Of a stretch of DNA of 64,000 bases, positions 17,265-25,480 are shown piece by piece (positions within the stretch are counted from its first letter, which is position 1; each line of letters begins with the position of its first letter). The DNA comes from Agrobacterium sp. RAC06 (lineage in GTDB: Bacteria > Pseudomonadota > Alphaproteobacteria > Rhizobiales > Rhizobiaceae). A model generated the notes under the pieces. It saw nothing but the letters and a program-made list of their open reading frames with translations, searched no databases and had not been told where the DNA came from. The translations under genes and the position numbers were made by a program. The DNA lies in contig NZ_CP016499.1 in assembly GCF_001713475.1 (NCBI RefSeq), forward strand, positions 3,969,501-4,033,500, read 5' to 3'.

Positions 17265-18317
17265 ATGAACCTAGTTTTTGACGGCCACAACGATGTTCTC
17301 CTGCGTCTCTGGCGCAGTCGCAGCGAGGGCCGCAATCCGGTCGCAGAATTCCGCAACGGCACGAGCGCCGGGCATATCGATGCACCGCGCGCGCGGAAGG
17401 GCGGGCTCGCCGGCGGCCTCTGCGCCATCTACATCCCGTCGCCGCATGACTTCAATCTGCGCGAACCGGATGCAAACGGGCATTATTCCACGCCACTCGA
17501 TCCGCCGCTCGATCGGGCCTCGTCCCTCGACATCGCGCTGCAGATGGCGGCAATTGCCCATCGGCTCGATCAGGACGGCAGCTGGCGGTTGTGCCGGACG
17601 ACGGCCGAAATCCGCCAGGCCATGGCGGACAACGTCTTTGCCGCTGTCCTGCACATGGAGGGCTGTGAGGCGATCGATGCGGATCTCGAGACGCTCGAAG
17701 TCTTCTATGCCGCGGGGCTTCGTTCGCTTGGACCGGTCTGGAGCCGCCACAACATCTTCGGGCACGGCGTGCCCTTTGCCTATCCGAGTTCGCCCGATAC
17801 CGGACCCGGCCTGACCCGCGCTGGTGAAGATCTGATCCGGGCCTGCAACCGGCTCGGCATCCTGATCGATCTCGCCCATATCACCGAGAAGGGTTTCTGG
17901 GATGTCGAGCGTTTGAGTGATCAGCCGTTGATCGCCAGCCATTCCAATGTCCATGCGTTGACGCCCGTTGCCCGCAACCTGACGGACCGGCAGATGGATG
18001 CGATCAAGGCAAGCCACGGGCTCGTCGGTCTCAACTATGCCGTCACCATGCTCCGGCCTGATGGCCGCGACGATGCGGAGACCTCGCTTGCGACCATGGT
18101 CAGCCATATCGACTATCTCGTCGACCGCATGGGGATCGACTGCGTGGCGCTGGGGTCCGATTTCGACGGCGCGACGATCCCGAATGTGATCGGCGACGCT
18201 ACCGGCAACCAGCGGCTCGTGACGGCGCTTAAGGAGCGCGGCTACGGTCCTTCAGACCTAGACAAGATCTGCCGAGAGAACTGGCTTCGGGTGCTGGCAT
18301 CTGCCTGGCACGAGTAA
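17265..18317 (+). CDS. M19-family membrane dipeptidase-like metallohydrolase
   Basis: This is a 350-residue renal-dipeptidase-family enzyme. The binuclear zinc ligands can be followed: H8 and D10 in DGHND, E132 in LHMEGCEA, and histidines in LIDLAHITEKGFWDV and ASHSNVHALTPVARN. The distal motif is ALGSDFDGA. I start at ATG 17265, directly before the first metal motif, as in bacterial members. No signal peptide is present, so it is probably cytoplasmic. It follows the amidase in the same direction. Bacterial members cleave dipeptides, including mixed L-D ones, and some act on other amides. Confidence 0.92.
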   Translation: MNLVFDGHNDVLLRLWRSRSEGRNPVAEFRNGTSAGHIDAPRARKGGLAGGLCAIYIPSPHDFNLREPDANGHYSTPLDPPLDRASSLDIALQMAAIAHRLDQDGSWRLCRTTAEIRQAMADNVFAAVLHMEGCEAIDADLETLEVFYAAGLRSLGPVWSRHNIFGHGVPFAYPSSPDTGPGLTRAGEDLIRACNRLGILIDLAHITEKGFWDVERLSDQPLIASHSNVHALTPVARNLTDRQMDAIKASHGLVGLNYAVTMLRPDGRDDAETSLATMVSHIDYLVDRMGIDCVALGSDFDGATIPNVIGDATGNQRLVTALKERGYGPSDLDKICRENWLRVLASAWHE

Positions 18318-18335
18318 GCCAGGTCGTTTCCCTGG

Positions 18336-19544
18336 TCAGGCGACCCGGTTGCCGGAGCGCCAGGCCGACTTGACGAAGGGCTGCCCGTCCTGCAGGTCGA
18401 CGCGGATCAGATCGGCCTTCAGCCCGGTTTCGATCGCGCCGCGATCGGGGAGGTTGCCGGCGAGCGCCGGGCTGCGCGTCACCATGGCAACGGCGCTCGG
18501 CAGGTCGTAGTCGAGGCCGGGATCAGCCGAAATCATGAAGGCGGCGTCGAGCATCGAGCGCGGCACATAATCCGAGGCGAGGATGTCGACAAGCCGCGCC
18601 GCGAGCAGGTCGCGGACCGCTACATTGCCCGACTGCGAGCCGCCGCGCACGAGGTTCGGAGCGCCAGCTACGATCATCATGCCGGCGGACCGTGCCGCTT
18701 CGGCCGCTTCCATCGAGCAGGGGAATTCGGAGATCGACACGCCCTCGGCGATGCCCTCCTCGATATGCGCCACATCGGTGTCGTCATGGCTCATCAGCGG
18801 CATGGCGCGCGACCGGGCTAGCGCGACAACCTCTGGACGGGTGCTCGCGGCAAACTGGCTTTTCTCGGCAACGAGCACCTTGATCTTCTCGCGCACCAGT
18901 TCCGGGCTCTCGCCTGTTGATTTGCAGGCTCGGTGGACATAGGCCTCGATGTCACGGCTCTGGCGAATTCCGGGCAGGTGTTCCATCACCGAGATGACGC
19001 GCACGATCTCGCGGTCGATATGCTCGGCCGTCAGTTGCGGGGTGACCAGGTCTGTCAGTTCGCAGCGCAGGTGCACCAGGTGTTCGGCCCTGAACATGCC
19101 TGAGTTTTGCGCCTGCTCCAGCGCCTCGATCATCGGCTTCAGGATTTCGGCCCGCTCCGGATTGTCGGTGGTCGCCCCGACGCAAAGGCTGTCGAAGACG
19201 GTCGTCACGCCGCCGCCGATAATCTGGGCGTCGTGGGCGAGCGCTGCGCGCATGAAATCCCAGCGCACATGGGCGCGGGGATAGAGGTGCTTCTCGAAAT
19301 GGTCGGTGTGGATGTCGACAAGGCCGGGCAGGAGATAGTCGCCGGCGAAGTCGAGCGCATCGGTATGGCGCGACGGTCCCTCATGGATTTCGACAATCAG
19401 GCCGTTTTCGATGACCACCGAACCATGCAGCACATGGCTTGGGGTCACAACGCGGGCATTGGAGAGGATCAGGGCCTCGCCGCGGGCCGCTTCATGGGCT
19501 TCACCCGTCGCATCCGTCTGTCGCAGCATGAGCGTCATCTCCAT
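18336..19544 (-). CDS. phnM: PhnM-type alpha-D-ribose 1-methylphosphonate 5-triphosphate diphosphatase
   Basis: This is a 402-residue member of the PhnM branch of the amidohydrolase superfamily. The diagnostic HTDHFEKHLYPR metal motif, GGGVTTVFDS and LMSHDDTDVAHIEE are present, and SDYVPRSMLDAAF lies near the C-terminus. In the C-P lyase pathway PhnM removes diphosphate from the ribose-triphosphate intermediate. No other phn gene is visible in the window, so this may be a second copy or a family member with another task. The start may be ATG 19544 or ATG 19529; the latter has GGAG nine bases upstream. It lies 67 bases downstream of acetate kinase on the same strand. Confidence 0.88.
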   Translation of the reverse strand: MEMTLMLRQTDATGEAHEAARGEALILSNARVVTPSHVLHGSVVIENGLIVEIHEGPSRHTDALDFAGDYLLPGLVDIHTDHFEKHLYPRAHVRWDFMRAALAHDAQIIGGGVTTVFDSLCVGATTDNPERAEILKPMIEALEQAQNSGMFRAEHLVHLRCELTDLVTPQLTAEHIDREIVRVISVMEHLPGIRQSRDIEAYVHRACKSTGESPELVREKIKVLVAEKSQFAASTRPEVVALARSRAMPLMSHDDTDVAHIEEGIAEGVSISEFPCSMEAAEAARSAGMMIVAGAPNLVRGGSQSGNVAVRDLLAARLVDILASDYVPRSMLDAAFMISADPGLDYDLPSAVAMVTRSPALAGNLPDRGAIETGLKADLIRVDLQDGQPFVKSAWRSGNRVA

Positions 19545-19611
19545 CCGCTTTCAATCGAAGCGTCTCTAGGCGCGTTTCATGACGCTTTGGTGTCAGCGGC
19601 GGCGGATCGTC

Positions 19612-20787
19612 CTATCCGATGAGCCTGAGGCAGTCGTCGGCAATCACCTGTTCCTCGTCGGTCGCGATGACCCGGATCGTTACCCGGCTTTCCTCGCGCG
19701 AGATGACGGCCTCGTTGCGGTCGTTCGCCTCACTGTCCAGGAGCAGGCCGAGGAAGCGCAGGCGCTCGACCACCGAACGGCGGATCGTCGGCTGGTTCTC
19801 GCCGATGCCGGCGGTGAAGACCAGCGTATCCAGGCCACCGAGCGAAGCAGCGAGCCTTGCCACCTCCCCTGCGATGCGGAAGGTGAAGACATCGAGTGCC
19901 TCGCAGGCTTCCTTCGAAGGGGTCTCCAGCAACACCCGGCTGTCGGCGCTGATGCCGGAGAGACCGAGCAGGCCCGACTGCTTGTAGATCATCTCCTCGA
20001 CCTGTTTGACGCTCAGCCCATGGGCGTCCATCAGATGGAAGAGCACGCCCGGATCGATCGCGCCGGAGCGGGTCGCCATGGGCACGCCGTCAATGGTGGA
20101 AAAGCCCATGGAGGTGTCGCGGCTGATCCCGTGGTCCAGCGCGCAAAGGCTCGCACCGGAGCCGAGATGGGCGACGACGGCGCGGCCGCCTGCCGTTTCC
20201 AGTTCGAGCCTCTTCAGGGCACCCGCGACATAGGCATAGGAGAGGCCGTGAAAGCCGTAGCGCTTGACGCCCTTGTCGAACCATTCGCGCGGGATGGCGA
20301 AGCGCCTGACGGTGTCGGACTGCGTGCGGTGGAACGCGGTGTCGAAGGAGGCGGTCTGGGGGAGGCCGGGCTTCAGTTCAGCGATGGCGCGGATAAGGCG
20401 CAGGTTCTGCGGCTGGTGGAGAGGTGCCAGCGTCACCAGGCTCTCGATTGCGGTGAGGCCCTCCTCGTCGACGATTGCAGCATCTGCGAAGCGATCGCCA
20501 CCATGGACAACGCGGTGACCGACGGCCGAGACGGCGTCGAGATCGTAGTGTTCTCCGAGCCAGTCAAAGACCTCTTCCAACACGTCGTGCAGCAGGTCAT
20601 CGGTCTTTGCCACGAGCGGTACGTCGAAGACTTGTGGCCCCTCGACAAGATGGAAGGTCAGCGGCTCTGCGCGGAAGTCGATCACGCCCTTGCCGATGCG
20701 TCTGGCGCCTTGGGCCTCGCGGGCGAATATGCCGATCTTCACCGTCGAAGAGCCGGCATTGAAGGTCAGCAACAGTTTCTGCCTCAT
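19612..20787 (-). CDS. ackA: Acetate kinase
   Basis: This is a 391-residue acetate/butyrate kinase that converts acetyl phosphate and ADP to acetate and ATP, reversibly. The ASKHA motifs are LTFNAGSSTVKIGIF at the N-terminus, GHRVVHGG, FHGLSYAYVA, AHLGSGASLCAL and GIGENQ. ATG 20787 overlaps the stop of the MaoC-phosphotransacetylase gene by four bases, so the two are translationally coupled and work in sequence. PhnM follows downstream. The length is normal for the family. Confidence 0.95.
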   Translation of the reverse strand: MRQKLLLTFNAGSSTVKIGIFAREAQGARRIGKGVIDFRAEPLTFHLVEGPQVFDVPLVAKTDDLLHDVLEEVFDWLGEHYDLDAVSAVGHRVVHGGDRFADAAIVDEEGLTAIESLVTLAPLHQPQNLRLIRAIAELKPGLPQTASFDTAFHRTQSDTVRRFAIPREWFDKGVKRYGFHGLSYAYVAGALKRLELETAGGRAVVAHLGSGASLCALDHGISRDTSMGFSTIDGVPMATRSGAIDPGVLFHLMDAHGLSVKQVEEMIYKQSGLLGLSGISADSRVLLETPSKEACEALDVFTFRIAGEVARLAASLGGLDTLVFTAGIGENQPTIRRSVVERLRFLGLLLDSEANDRNEAVISREESRVTIRVIATDEEQVIADDCLRLIG

Positions 20788-22166
20788 GCCTTGTCCCCGA
20801 GCGCTGCCGCACGCTTGGCAGCGACGAGTTTTGCCAGAGCTGCCGATGCGATGCGGACCCTGAGGCTATCAGAGCGACTGGTCAGGATGATCGGCACGTG
20901 CGCGCCGAGCACCAGACCAGCTGCATCGGCATTGGCGAAATAGAGGAGCTGTTTGGCCAGCATGTTGCCGGCTTCGAGATCGGGCACCAGCAGGATGTCG
21001 GCGTCGCCGGCGACGGGCGAAATGATGCCCTTGGTGCGGGCGGCTTCCATGCTGATCGCATTGTCGAAGGCGAGCGGACCGTCGACCTTGGCACCCTTGA
21101 TCTGGCCGCGGGCGGCCATGACGGTCAAGGCCGCGGCCTCAAGCGTTGCCGGCATCTTGTCGTTAACCGTCTCGACCGCAGCGAGGACTGCGACCTTGGG
21201 TTCGGCGACGCCGAGCATATGCATGAGATCGACTGCGTTCTGGCAGATGTCGCGCTTGTGTTCGAGGGTGGGGGCGATGTTGATCGCGGCGTCCGTGACG
21301 ATCAGCAGCTTGGAATAGGCCGGCACATCCATGACATAGACATGGCTGACGCGGCGCTCGGTCCTGAGGCCCGAACCGCCACCGACGACGGCGGCCAGAA
21401 GCTCGTCGGAATGCAGGCTGCCTTTCATCACCGAGCCGACCTTGCCGGCAACGGCGAGTTCGACGGCAAGGGCCGCTGCCGCATGGCTGTGTTCAGTCGA
21501 CATGATCTCGAAGCCATCAATCGAGATGCCGGCCTTTGCGGCGGCCGCGCGGATTTTCGCCTCCGGGCCGATCAGGATCGGGTCGAGCAGACCTTCGTCG
21601 CGGATTTCGACGGCACCCTCGATGGCTTCCGGCGAGCAGGGATGCACAAGGGCGGTTCGCACCATCGGCAGGCTGCGGGCCTCGGCCACGATCGCATCGA
21701 AGCGGTCGTGGCGCTGCAGCGAGACATCGGGAGCTGCGTTTTCCGACCAGCTGATGCGTTCGACCGGCGCCCGCACACGGGCCTTGCCGGCCAAAACGGG
21801 CTCGCCGTTCTGGTTGACGCAGCGGGTGTCGAAGATCAGGGTCCGGCCATCGCTCTCCTTGGTCATCAGGGTCACCGTCGCGGTGATGCGGTCGCCGGTC
21901 GCGATGTCCCTCCAGAACTCCAGATCCTGGCCGAGATACACTGTTCCGGGGCCGGGAAGGCGGGTGTCGAGGACAGCCGAGATCATGCCGGCCGGGATCA
22001 GTGACTGGCCGAGCGGCACTGGGTTGTTGTCGCCGGAGAGTGCGGCAAAGAGTTCGATATCATCGGGGCCAATCACGCGTGTGATGCTGGCGGCATCGCC
22101 GAGCTTCAGCTCGTCGAACATGCGGTTGGTGAGGACTGGTCTTTCCATGTCGCTTTCATCTTCCAT
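20784..22166 (-). CDS. MaoC-like hydratase fused to phosphate acetyl/butyryltransferase
   Basis: This is a 460-residue two-domain protein. Residues 1 to about 140 form a MaoC/R-hydratase hot-dog domain (FAALSGDNNPVP, LIPAGMISAVLDTRLPGPGT), with the catalytic Asp and an expected His position occupied differently (PLGQSL). Residues from about 165 onward form a PTA/PTB phosphotransacylase (ALVHPCSPEAIEG, VGSVMKGSLHSDELL, YVMDVPAYSKLLIVTDAAIN). This fusion is known in rhizobia and other proteobacteria as a bifunctional enoyl-CoA hydratase/phosphate acetyltransferase. It supplies acetyl or butyryl phosphate to the coupled acetate kinase. The start at 22166 has GGGGGAGG about 11 bases upstream; ATG 22148 is a possible shorter start. 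Confidence 0.87.
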   Translation of the reverse strand: MEDESDMERPVLTNRMFDELKLGDAASITRVIGPDDIELFAALSGDNNPVPLGQSLIPAGMISAVLDTRLPGPGTVYLGQDLEFWRDIATGDRITATVTLMTKESDGRTLIFDTRCVNQNGEPVLAGKARVRAPVERISWSENAAPDVSLQRHDRFDAIVAEARSLPMVRTALVHPCSPEAIEGAVEIRDEGLLDPILIGPEAKIRAAAAKAGISIDGFEIMSTEHSHAAAALAVELAVAGKVGSVMKGSLHSDELLAAVVGGGSGLRTERRVSHVYVMDVPAYSKLLIVTDAAINIAPTLEHKRDICQNAVDLMHMLGVAEPKVAVLAAVETVNDKMPATLEAAALTVMAARGQIKGAKVDGPLAFDNAISMEAARTKGIISPVAGDADILLVPDLEAGNMLAKQLLYFANADAAGLVLGAHVPIILTSRSDSLRVRIASAALAKLVAAKRAAALGDKA

Positions 22167-22338
22167 TGTCGAACCGTCCTCCCCCGATCCGTTTATCTTG
22201 CGGATGATCTGCGTCATGCGCGTGACCAACCTTGGCGGGCAATCTCTGCGGCGAAGGGTGCACTGTCCTTGACTTGGGTCAAGGGCGGGTTCGACGAAGG
22301 TGGTGGGAGGGAGATCAGGTCACCTTGTGCTGCGCGGT

Positions 22339-22392
22339 ACCCCTTCTGTCGGCTCTGTCGACATCTCCCCCACACGGGGGGAGAGTGGCCGC
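22339..22392. repeat. GC-rich intergenic repeat, half element (copy A)
   Basis: The core ACATCTCCCCCACA followed by GGGGGGAGAGTGG matches the left arm of the complete palindromic element at 63842-63958. It lies in the 269-base gap between the MaoC-PTA and P1 peptidase genes. I read it as a degraded RIME-like element. Confidence 0.6.
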
Positions 22393-22435
22393 TGACCGCT
22401 CTGCCAGCCACACTGCTGTCCGCAGGGAGCCGAGA

Positions 22436-23434
22436 TCACCCCCATTTGTCCCGCCAGGCCGGCTGCGCATCCGCGTAAGGCAGGGCGACGGCCTCGAACA
22501 CGCCGCGCGCGATCGCCCGGGCCGTCACCAGCGTTGCCAGATGGCAGAGCTCCATGAGGTCGGCCTGACTGCTGCGTGCGCGTCTTCCCGTCGAGGCAGT
22601 AAGCATCGTGTCGCCGTCGGAGGGTAGATGGGCCGGCAGTACGGCCCGGGCGAGGCCGTCATGGGCGGCGATCGACAGGCGATGAAGCTCGGGCTTCGAG
22701 AGCGCGCAATCGGTCACGACGGCGCCGATGGTGGTTGCCGTCAGTCGCAGCCCCTTGATGCGCATGGCCCGATCTTCAACGGTCACATGAGCGGGCTGGC
22801 CAAGACCACCGAATTCCTCCCCCTCCTCGAAAGGGGCAGCCCAGAAATGCGGACCGTCACCAACCATGACTGAACCCATCGCATTGACGGCCACCAGCGC
22901 GGCGATTGTGTGGCCCGACGACGAAATGGCGCTGGCCGAGCCCAGGCCACCCTTGAAATTGGCCGTCGTCGCACCCGTTCCGGCGCCAATAGTGCCGAGC
23001 GGGAAGGCCCCTTTCGCCGCGTTCTCAAAGGCCTTATAGCCGAGATCGCGATAGGGAGCATGCAGGCCCCAGTCCTTAGCTCCGCCATTGAGCAGATCCA
23101 TCAGGATCGCCTGCGGCACGATTGGCACGCGCACCGACCCGACTGCAAAGCCTCGTCCGGCAGCGCGCAGGCCCGATTGCACGCCGCCCGCCGCATCCAG
23201 CCCGAAGGCCGAGCCCCCCGAGAGCACGAAGGCATCGACCTGTTGCACTGTCATGGAGGGATCGAGCAGCGTCACGTCGCGTCCACCGGGCGCGCCGCCG
23301 AGCACGGTTCCAGACGCTGTTGCCGGTTCGTCGAAGACAATCACGGTGACGCCGGAGCCGAGGGTGAGGTCTGTCGCATGGCCGACGGCCAGACCGTCGA
23401 TGTCGGTCAGAAGGTTGAGCGGGCCTTGGGGCAT
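22436..23434 (-). CDS. P1-family (S58) self-processing peptidase, DmpA/NylC-like
   Basis: This is a 332-residue Ntn-type hydrolase of the P1/S58 family, which includes DmpA aminopeptidase and the nylon-oligomer endo-hydrolase NylC. Family landmarks are GLAVGHATD near the N-terminus, FVLSGGSAFGLDAAGGV, GTIGAGTGATTANFKGG and the predicted cleavage region LTATTIGAVVTDCALSK. The nucleophile is probably T234, exposed by autoproteolysis after A233. Position 233 is often asparagine in NylC-type members, so this is a small deviation. There is no signal peptide. The gene stands alone, with intergenic repeats on both sides. Confidence 0.88.
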   Translation of the reverse strand: MPQGPLNLLTDIDGLAVGHATDLTLGSGVTVIVFDEPATASGTVLGGAPGGRDVTLLDPSMTVQQVDAFVLSGGSAFGLDAAGGVQSGLRAAGRGFAVGSVRVPIVPQAILMDLLNGGAKDWGLHAPYRDLGYKAFENAAKGAFPLGTIGAGTGATTANFKGGLGSASAISSSGHTIAALVAVNAMGSVMVGDGPHFWAAPFEEGEEFGGLGQPAHVTVEDRAMRIKGLRLTATTIGAVVTDCALSKPELHRLSIAAHDGLARAVLPAHLPSDGDTMLTASTGRRARSSQADLMELCHLATLVTARAIARGVFEAVALPYADAQPAWRDKWG

Positions 23435-23824
23435 GGGGCATGTCTCCAGATGTGCGGGCGGAGAGTGGCGGGGGTGGGCGACAAGATCAAGGCGGTTTTG
23501 GTGAGTAAGCTGATCGGCTCAAAGCCTGTGCCGTGCGGCTATGGCCTCTCATCCGCCTCCTGAACCTGTCGAAGGGCGGCACCTTCTCCCCGCAGGCGGT
23601 AGAGAAGACCGAGACGCTAACCGCGCCTGCCTCCCTCTCCCCGCCTGCGGGAAGAGGGTAGGGTGAGGGGCGGTGCCAGGCCCTCGGCGCGAGCGAACCG
23701 CCGCTGTCCGGAAAGGGAAGTATGGAACAACTCCGACCCGTCCACATTTGCTTCCCGCGACCCGGTTGACGCACGCGCCTTGCAACGCGATGTAGCCTCA
23801 ACGCCAACGATCAGGATCTTGCCC
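23435..23824. other. 390-base intergenic region between P1 peptidase and PAP2 genes
   Basis: No supported gene lies here. The two flanking genes point away from each other. The centre is occupied by a palindromic repeat (23545-23674). The remaining flanks should hold the two promoters, but I cannot point to clear boxes. Confidence 0.5.
23545..23674. repeat. GC-rich palindromic intergenic repeat (copy B)
   Basis: An outer pair (CCTCTCATCCGCC near 23545 and GGTGAGGGGCGG near 23670) encloses an inner pair, CACCTTCTCCCCGCAGGCGG and CCGCCTGCGGGAAGAGG. The same cores recur at 48483-48644 and 49962-50079. It resembles a rhizobial intergenic mosaic element. Confidence 0.7.
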
Positions 23825-24526
23825 ATGCAGCGCATCAAGCGCCATCTCACCCGCATCGTCTCGGTCGCCGAAGCCCGCGTCTGGCTGACCGCGCTGGTGG
23901 CGGCGCTTGTTGCCTATCTGCTGTTCGAACTGACGGGGGAAGTGCTGGAAGGCGAGACGCGTGCCTTCGACGAGAGCGTGCTGCTGATGTTGCGTGATAC
24001 ATCTGATCTCAGCATGCCGGTCGGTCCCGCCTGGCTCACCAAGGTGATGGTCGACATCACGGCGCTTGGCGGCGTGACCGTGCTGACATTGCTCGTGACC
24101 CTGGTCGTCACCTATCTGGCTCTGCGTCGCAAATTCCGCACGGCCGCTTTCGTCACCGTTTCGATCCTCGGCGGGTGGGCCTTGAGCAGCGCGATGAAGC
24201 TTGGCATCGCAAGACCACGGCCGGAGGTGGTGCAGCATCTGGTCGAGGTGTCGGACATGAGCTTTCCGAGCGGCCACGCCATGCTGTCGGCGATTACCTA
24301 CCTGACGCTCGGCGCTATGCTGTCGCGCATAGAAGAGCAGCCGTCGCTGCGTTACTTCTTCCCGCTCGTTGCGGTGTTCCTCACCCTGATCATCGGCCTC
24401 AGCCGCATCTATCTCGGGGTGCATTACCCGACTGACGTGCTCGGTGGCTGGGCGGCAGGAACGGTCTGGGCATGTGCCAGCTGGTTTGCGGCGAGAAGGG
24501 TGTTGGGAAGGCCAAGTGGGCGCTAA
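23825..24526 (+). CDS. PAP2-superfamily membrane phosphatase
   Basis: This is a 233-residue membrane phosphatase with about five to six helices. The three PAP2 motifs occur in order: KLGIARPRPE, FPSGHAML and SRIYLGVHYPTDVLGG. They supply the catalytic histidines and arginines at the periplasmic face. Substrates in this family are lipid phosphates such as phosphatidic acid or undecaprenyl diphosphate; the specific one is not evident. I start at ATG 23825, with AGGA eight bases upstream. The longer frame extends into the palindromic repeat. The stop codon lies in the loop of a perfect hairpin (24512-24539). Confidence 0.9.
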   Translation: MQRIKRHLTRIVSVAEARVWLTALVAALVAYLLFELTGEVLEGETRAFDESVLLMLRDTSDLSMPVGPAWLTKVMVDITALGGVTVLTLLVTLVVTYLALRRKFRTAAFVTVSILGGWALSSAMKLGIARPRPEVVQHLVEVSDMSFPSGHAMLSAITYLTLGAMLSRIEEQPSLRYFFPLVAVFLTLIIGLSRIYLGVHYPTDVLGGWAAGTVWACASWFAARRVLGRPSGR

Positions 24527-24539
24527 TGCGCCCACTTGG
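24512..24539. terminator. Perfect hairpin over the PAP2 stop codon, between convergent genes
   Basis: A 12-bp perfect stem (CCAAGTGGGCGC / GCGCCCACTTGG) with a four-base loop holds the TAA stop of the PAP2 gene. It stands between the convergent PAP2 and peptide permease genes. No T-run follows on either strand, so it may be an RNA-protecting or weak terminator structure. Confidence 0.55.
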
Positions 24540-24547
24540 GGTTACCC

Positions 24548-25480
24548 TCAGTGTTTCAGCGCCTTCGGATCGAGCGCATCGCGGATCGCGTCGCCGATAT
24601 AGTTGACGCTCAGCACCGTCAGCGAGATCGCAAGGCCCGGCCACAAGACGCGGGACGGGTTGATCTGCAGGAAGTTGGCGCCGTCGAACAGTAGACGGCC
24701 CCAGGTGGGGAAGTCCGGCGGGAAGCCGAGCCCCAGGAATGAGAGCGCGGACTCGGTGATGATGGCGGTGGCGATGCCGAGCGTCGCCGAGACCATGATC
24801 GAAGACATCACGTTGGGCAGGATGTGCTTGATGATGATGCGGTGCTCGCGCATGCCGCTCGATTTCGCCGCCAGGATGAATTCCTGGCTCTTGATCGCCA
24901 ATACGTCGCCGCGCACGATGCGGGCCGTGTGCATCCAGCTGGTGATGCCGATGACGAAGACGATCAGGATGAAGATGCCGGTTTCCGGGCCGAAGGCGGT
25001 GCGCAACGTGTCGCGGAACAACATGATGATCACCAGCAGCAGCGGCAGGAGCGGCAGCGCCAGGAAGAGGTCGGTCAGACGCATCAGAGGGCCGTCGAGC
25101 TTGCGGGAGTAGCCTGACAAGACCCCGACCAGCGTGCCGACGACCAGGGCCAGCAACATGGCCGCCATGCCGACGGCGAGCGAGATCTGGCCACCGGCGA
25201 GAACCTGGGCCAGCATGTCGCGGCCAAGGTTGTCTGTGCCGAAGGGATGCTCCCAGGACGGCCCCTGGTTCTTGGCACGGATGTCGAGTTTCGCCGGATC
25301 GATCGTGTGGATGTAGGGGCCGATGAAGACGGCGGCGACGATGAAGACGAAGACGATCAGGCCGGCAACGCCACCCTTGTGGGCGCGGAACTGGCGCCAG
25401 AGCATGGGCCAGAAGCTGCCGCTCTGAGGTCTTGTCTGTGGAGCCGGTGCACCGGTCGTCGCGATTGCGGCATCACTCAT
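24548..25480 (-). CDS. Peptide-type ABC transporter permease (DppC/OppC)
   Basis: This is a 310-residue permease with an N-terminal OppC domain and five to six helices. The conserved FGTDNLGRDMLAQVLAGGQISL motif region begins near residue 82. The EAA loop is AAKSSGMREHRIIIKHILPN, and SALSFLGLGFPPDFPTWGRL is typical of DppC. ATG 25480 overlaps the stop of the DppB-type gene by eight bases. It is the last gene of the binding protein-permease arm of a peptide importer. Confidence 0.93.
   Translation of the reverse strand: MSDAAIATTGAPAPQTRPQSGSFWPMLWRQFRAHKGGVAGLIVFVFIVAAVFIGPYIHTIDPAKLDIRAKNQGPSWEHPFGTDNLGRDMLAQVLAGGQISLAVGMAAMLLALVVGTLVGVLSGYSRKLDGPLMRLTDLFLALPLLPLLLVIIMLFRDTLRTAFGPETGIFILIVFVIGITSWMHTARIVRGDVLAIKSQEFILAAKSSGMREHRIIIKHILPNVMSSIMVSATLGIATAIITESALSFLGLGFPPDFPTWGRLLFDGANFLQINPSRVLWPGLAISLTVLSVNYIGDAIRDALDPKALKH

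Noticed and set aside
18336..19544. Part of a complete phosphonate (phn) operon
   Set aside because: No phnGHIJKL, phnN or phosphonate importer is found on either side within the window.
19579..20943. 454-codon plus-strand open frame opposite acetate kinase
   Set aside because: The minus strand carries all acetate kinase motifs in full. The plus-strand translation has no family features.
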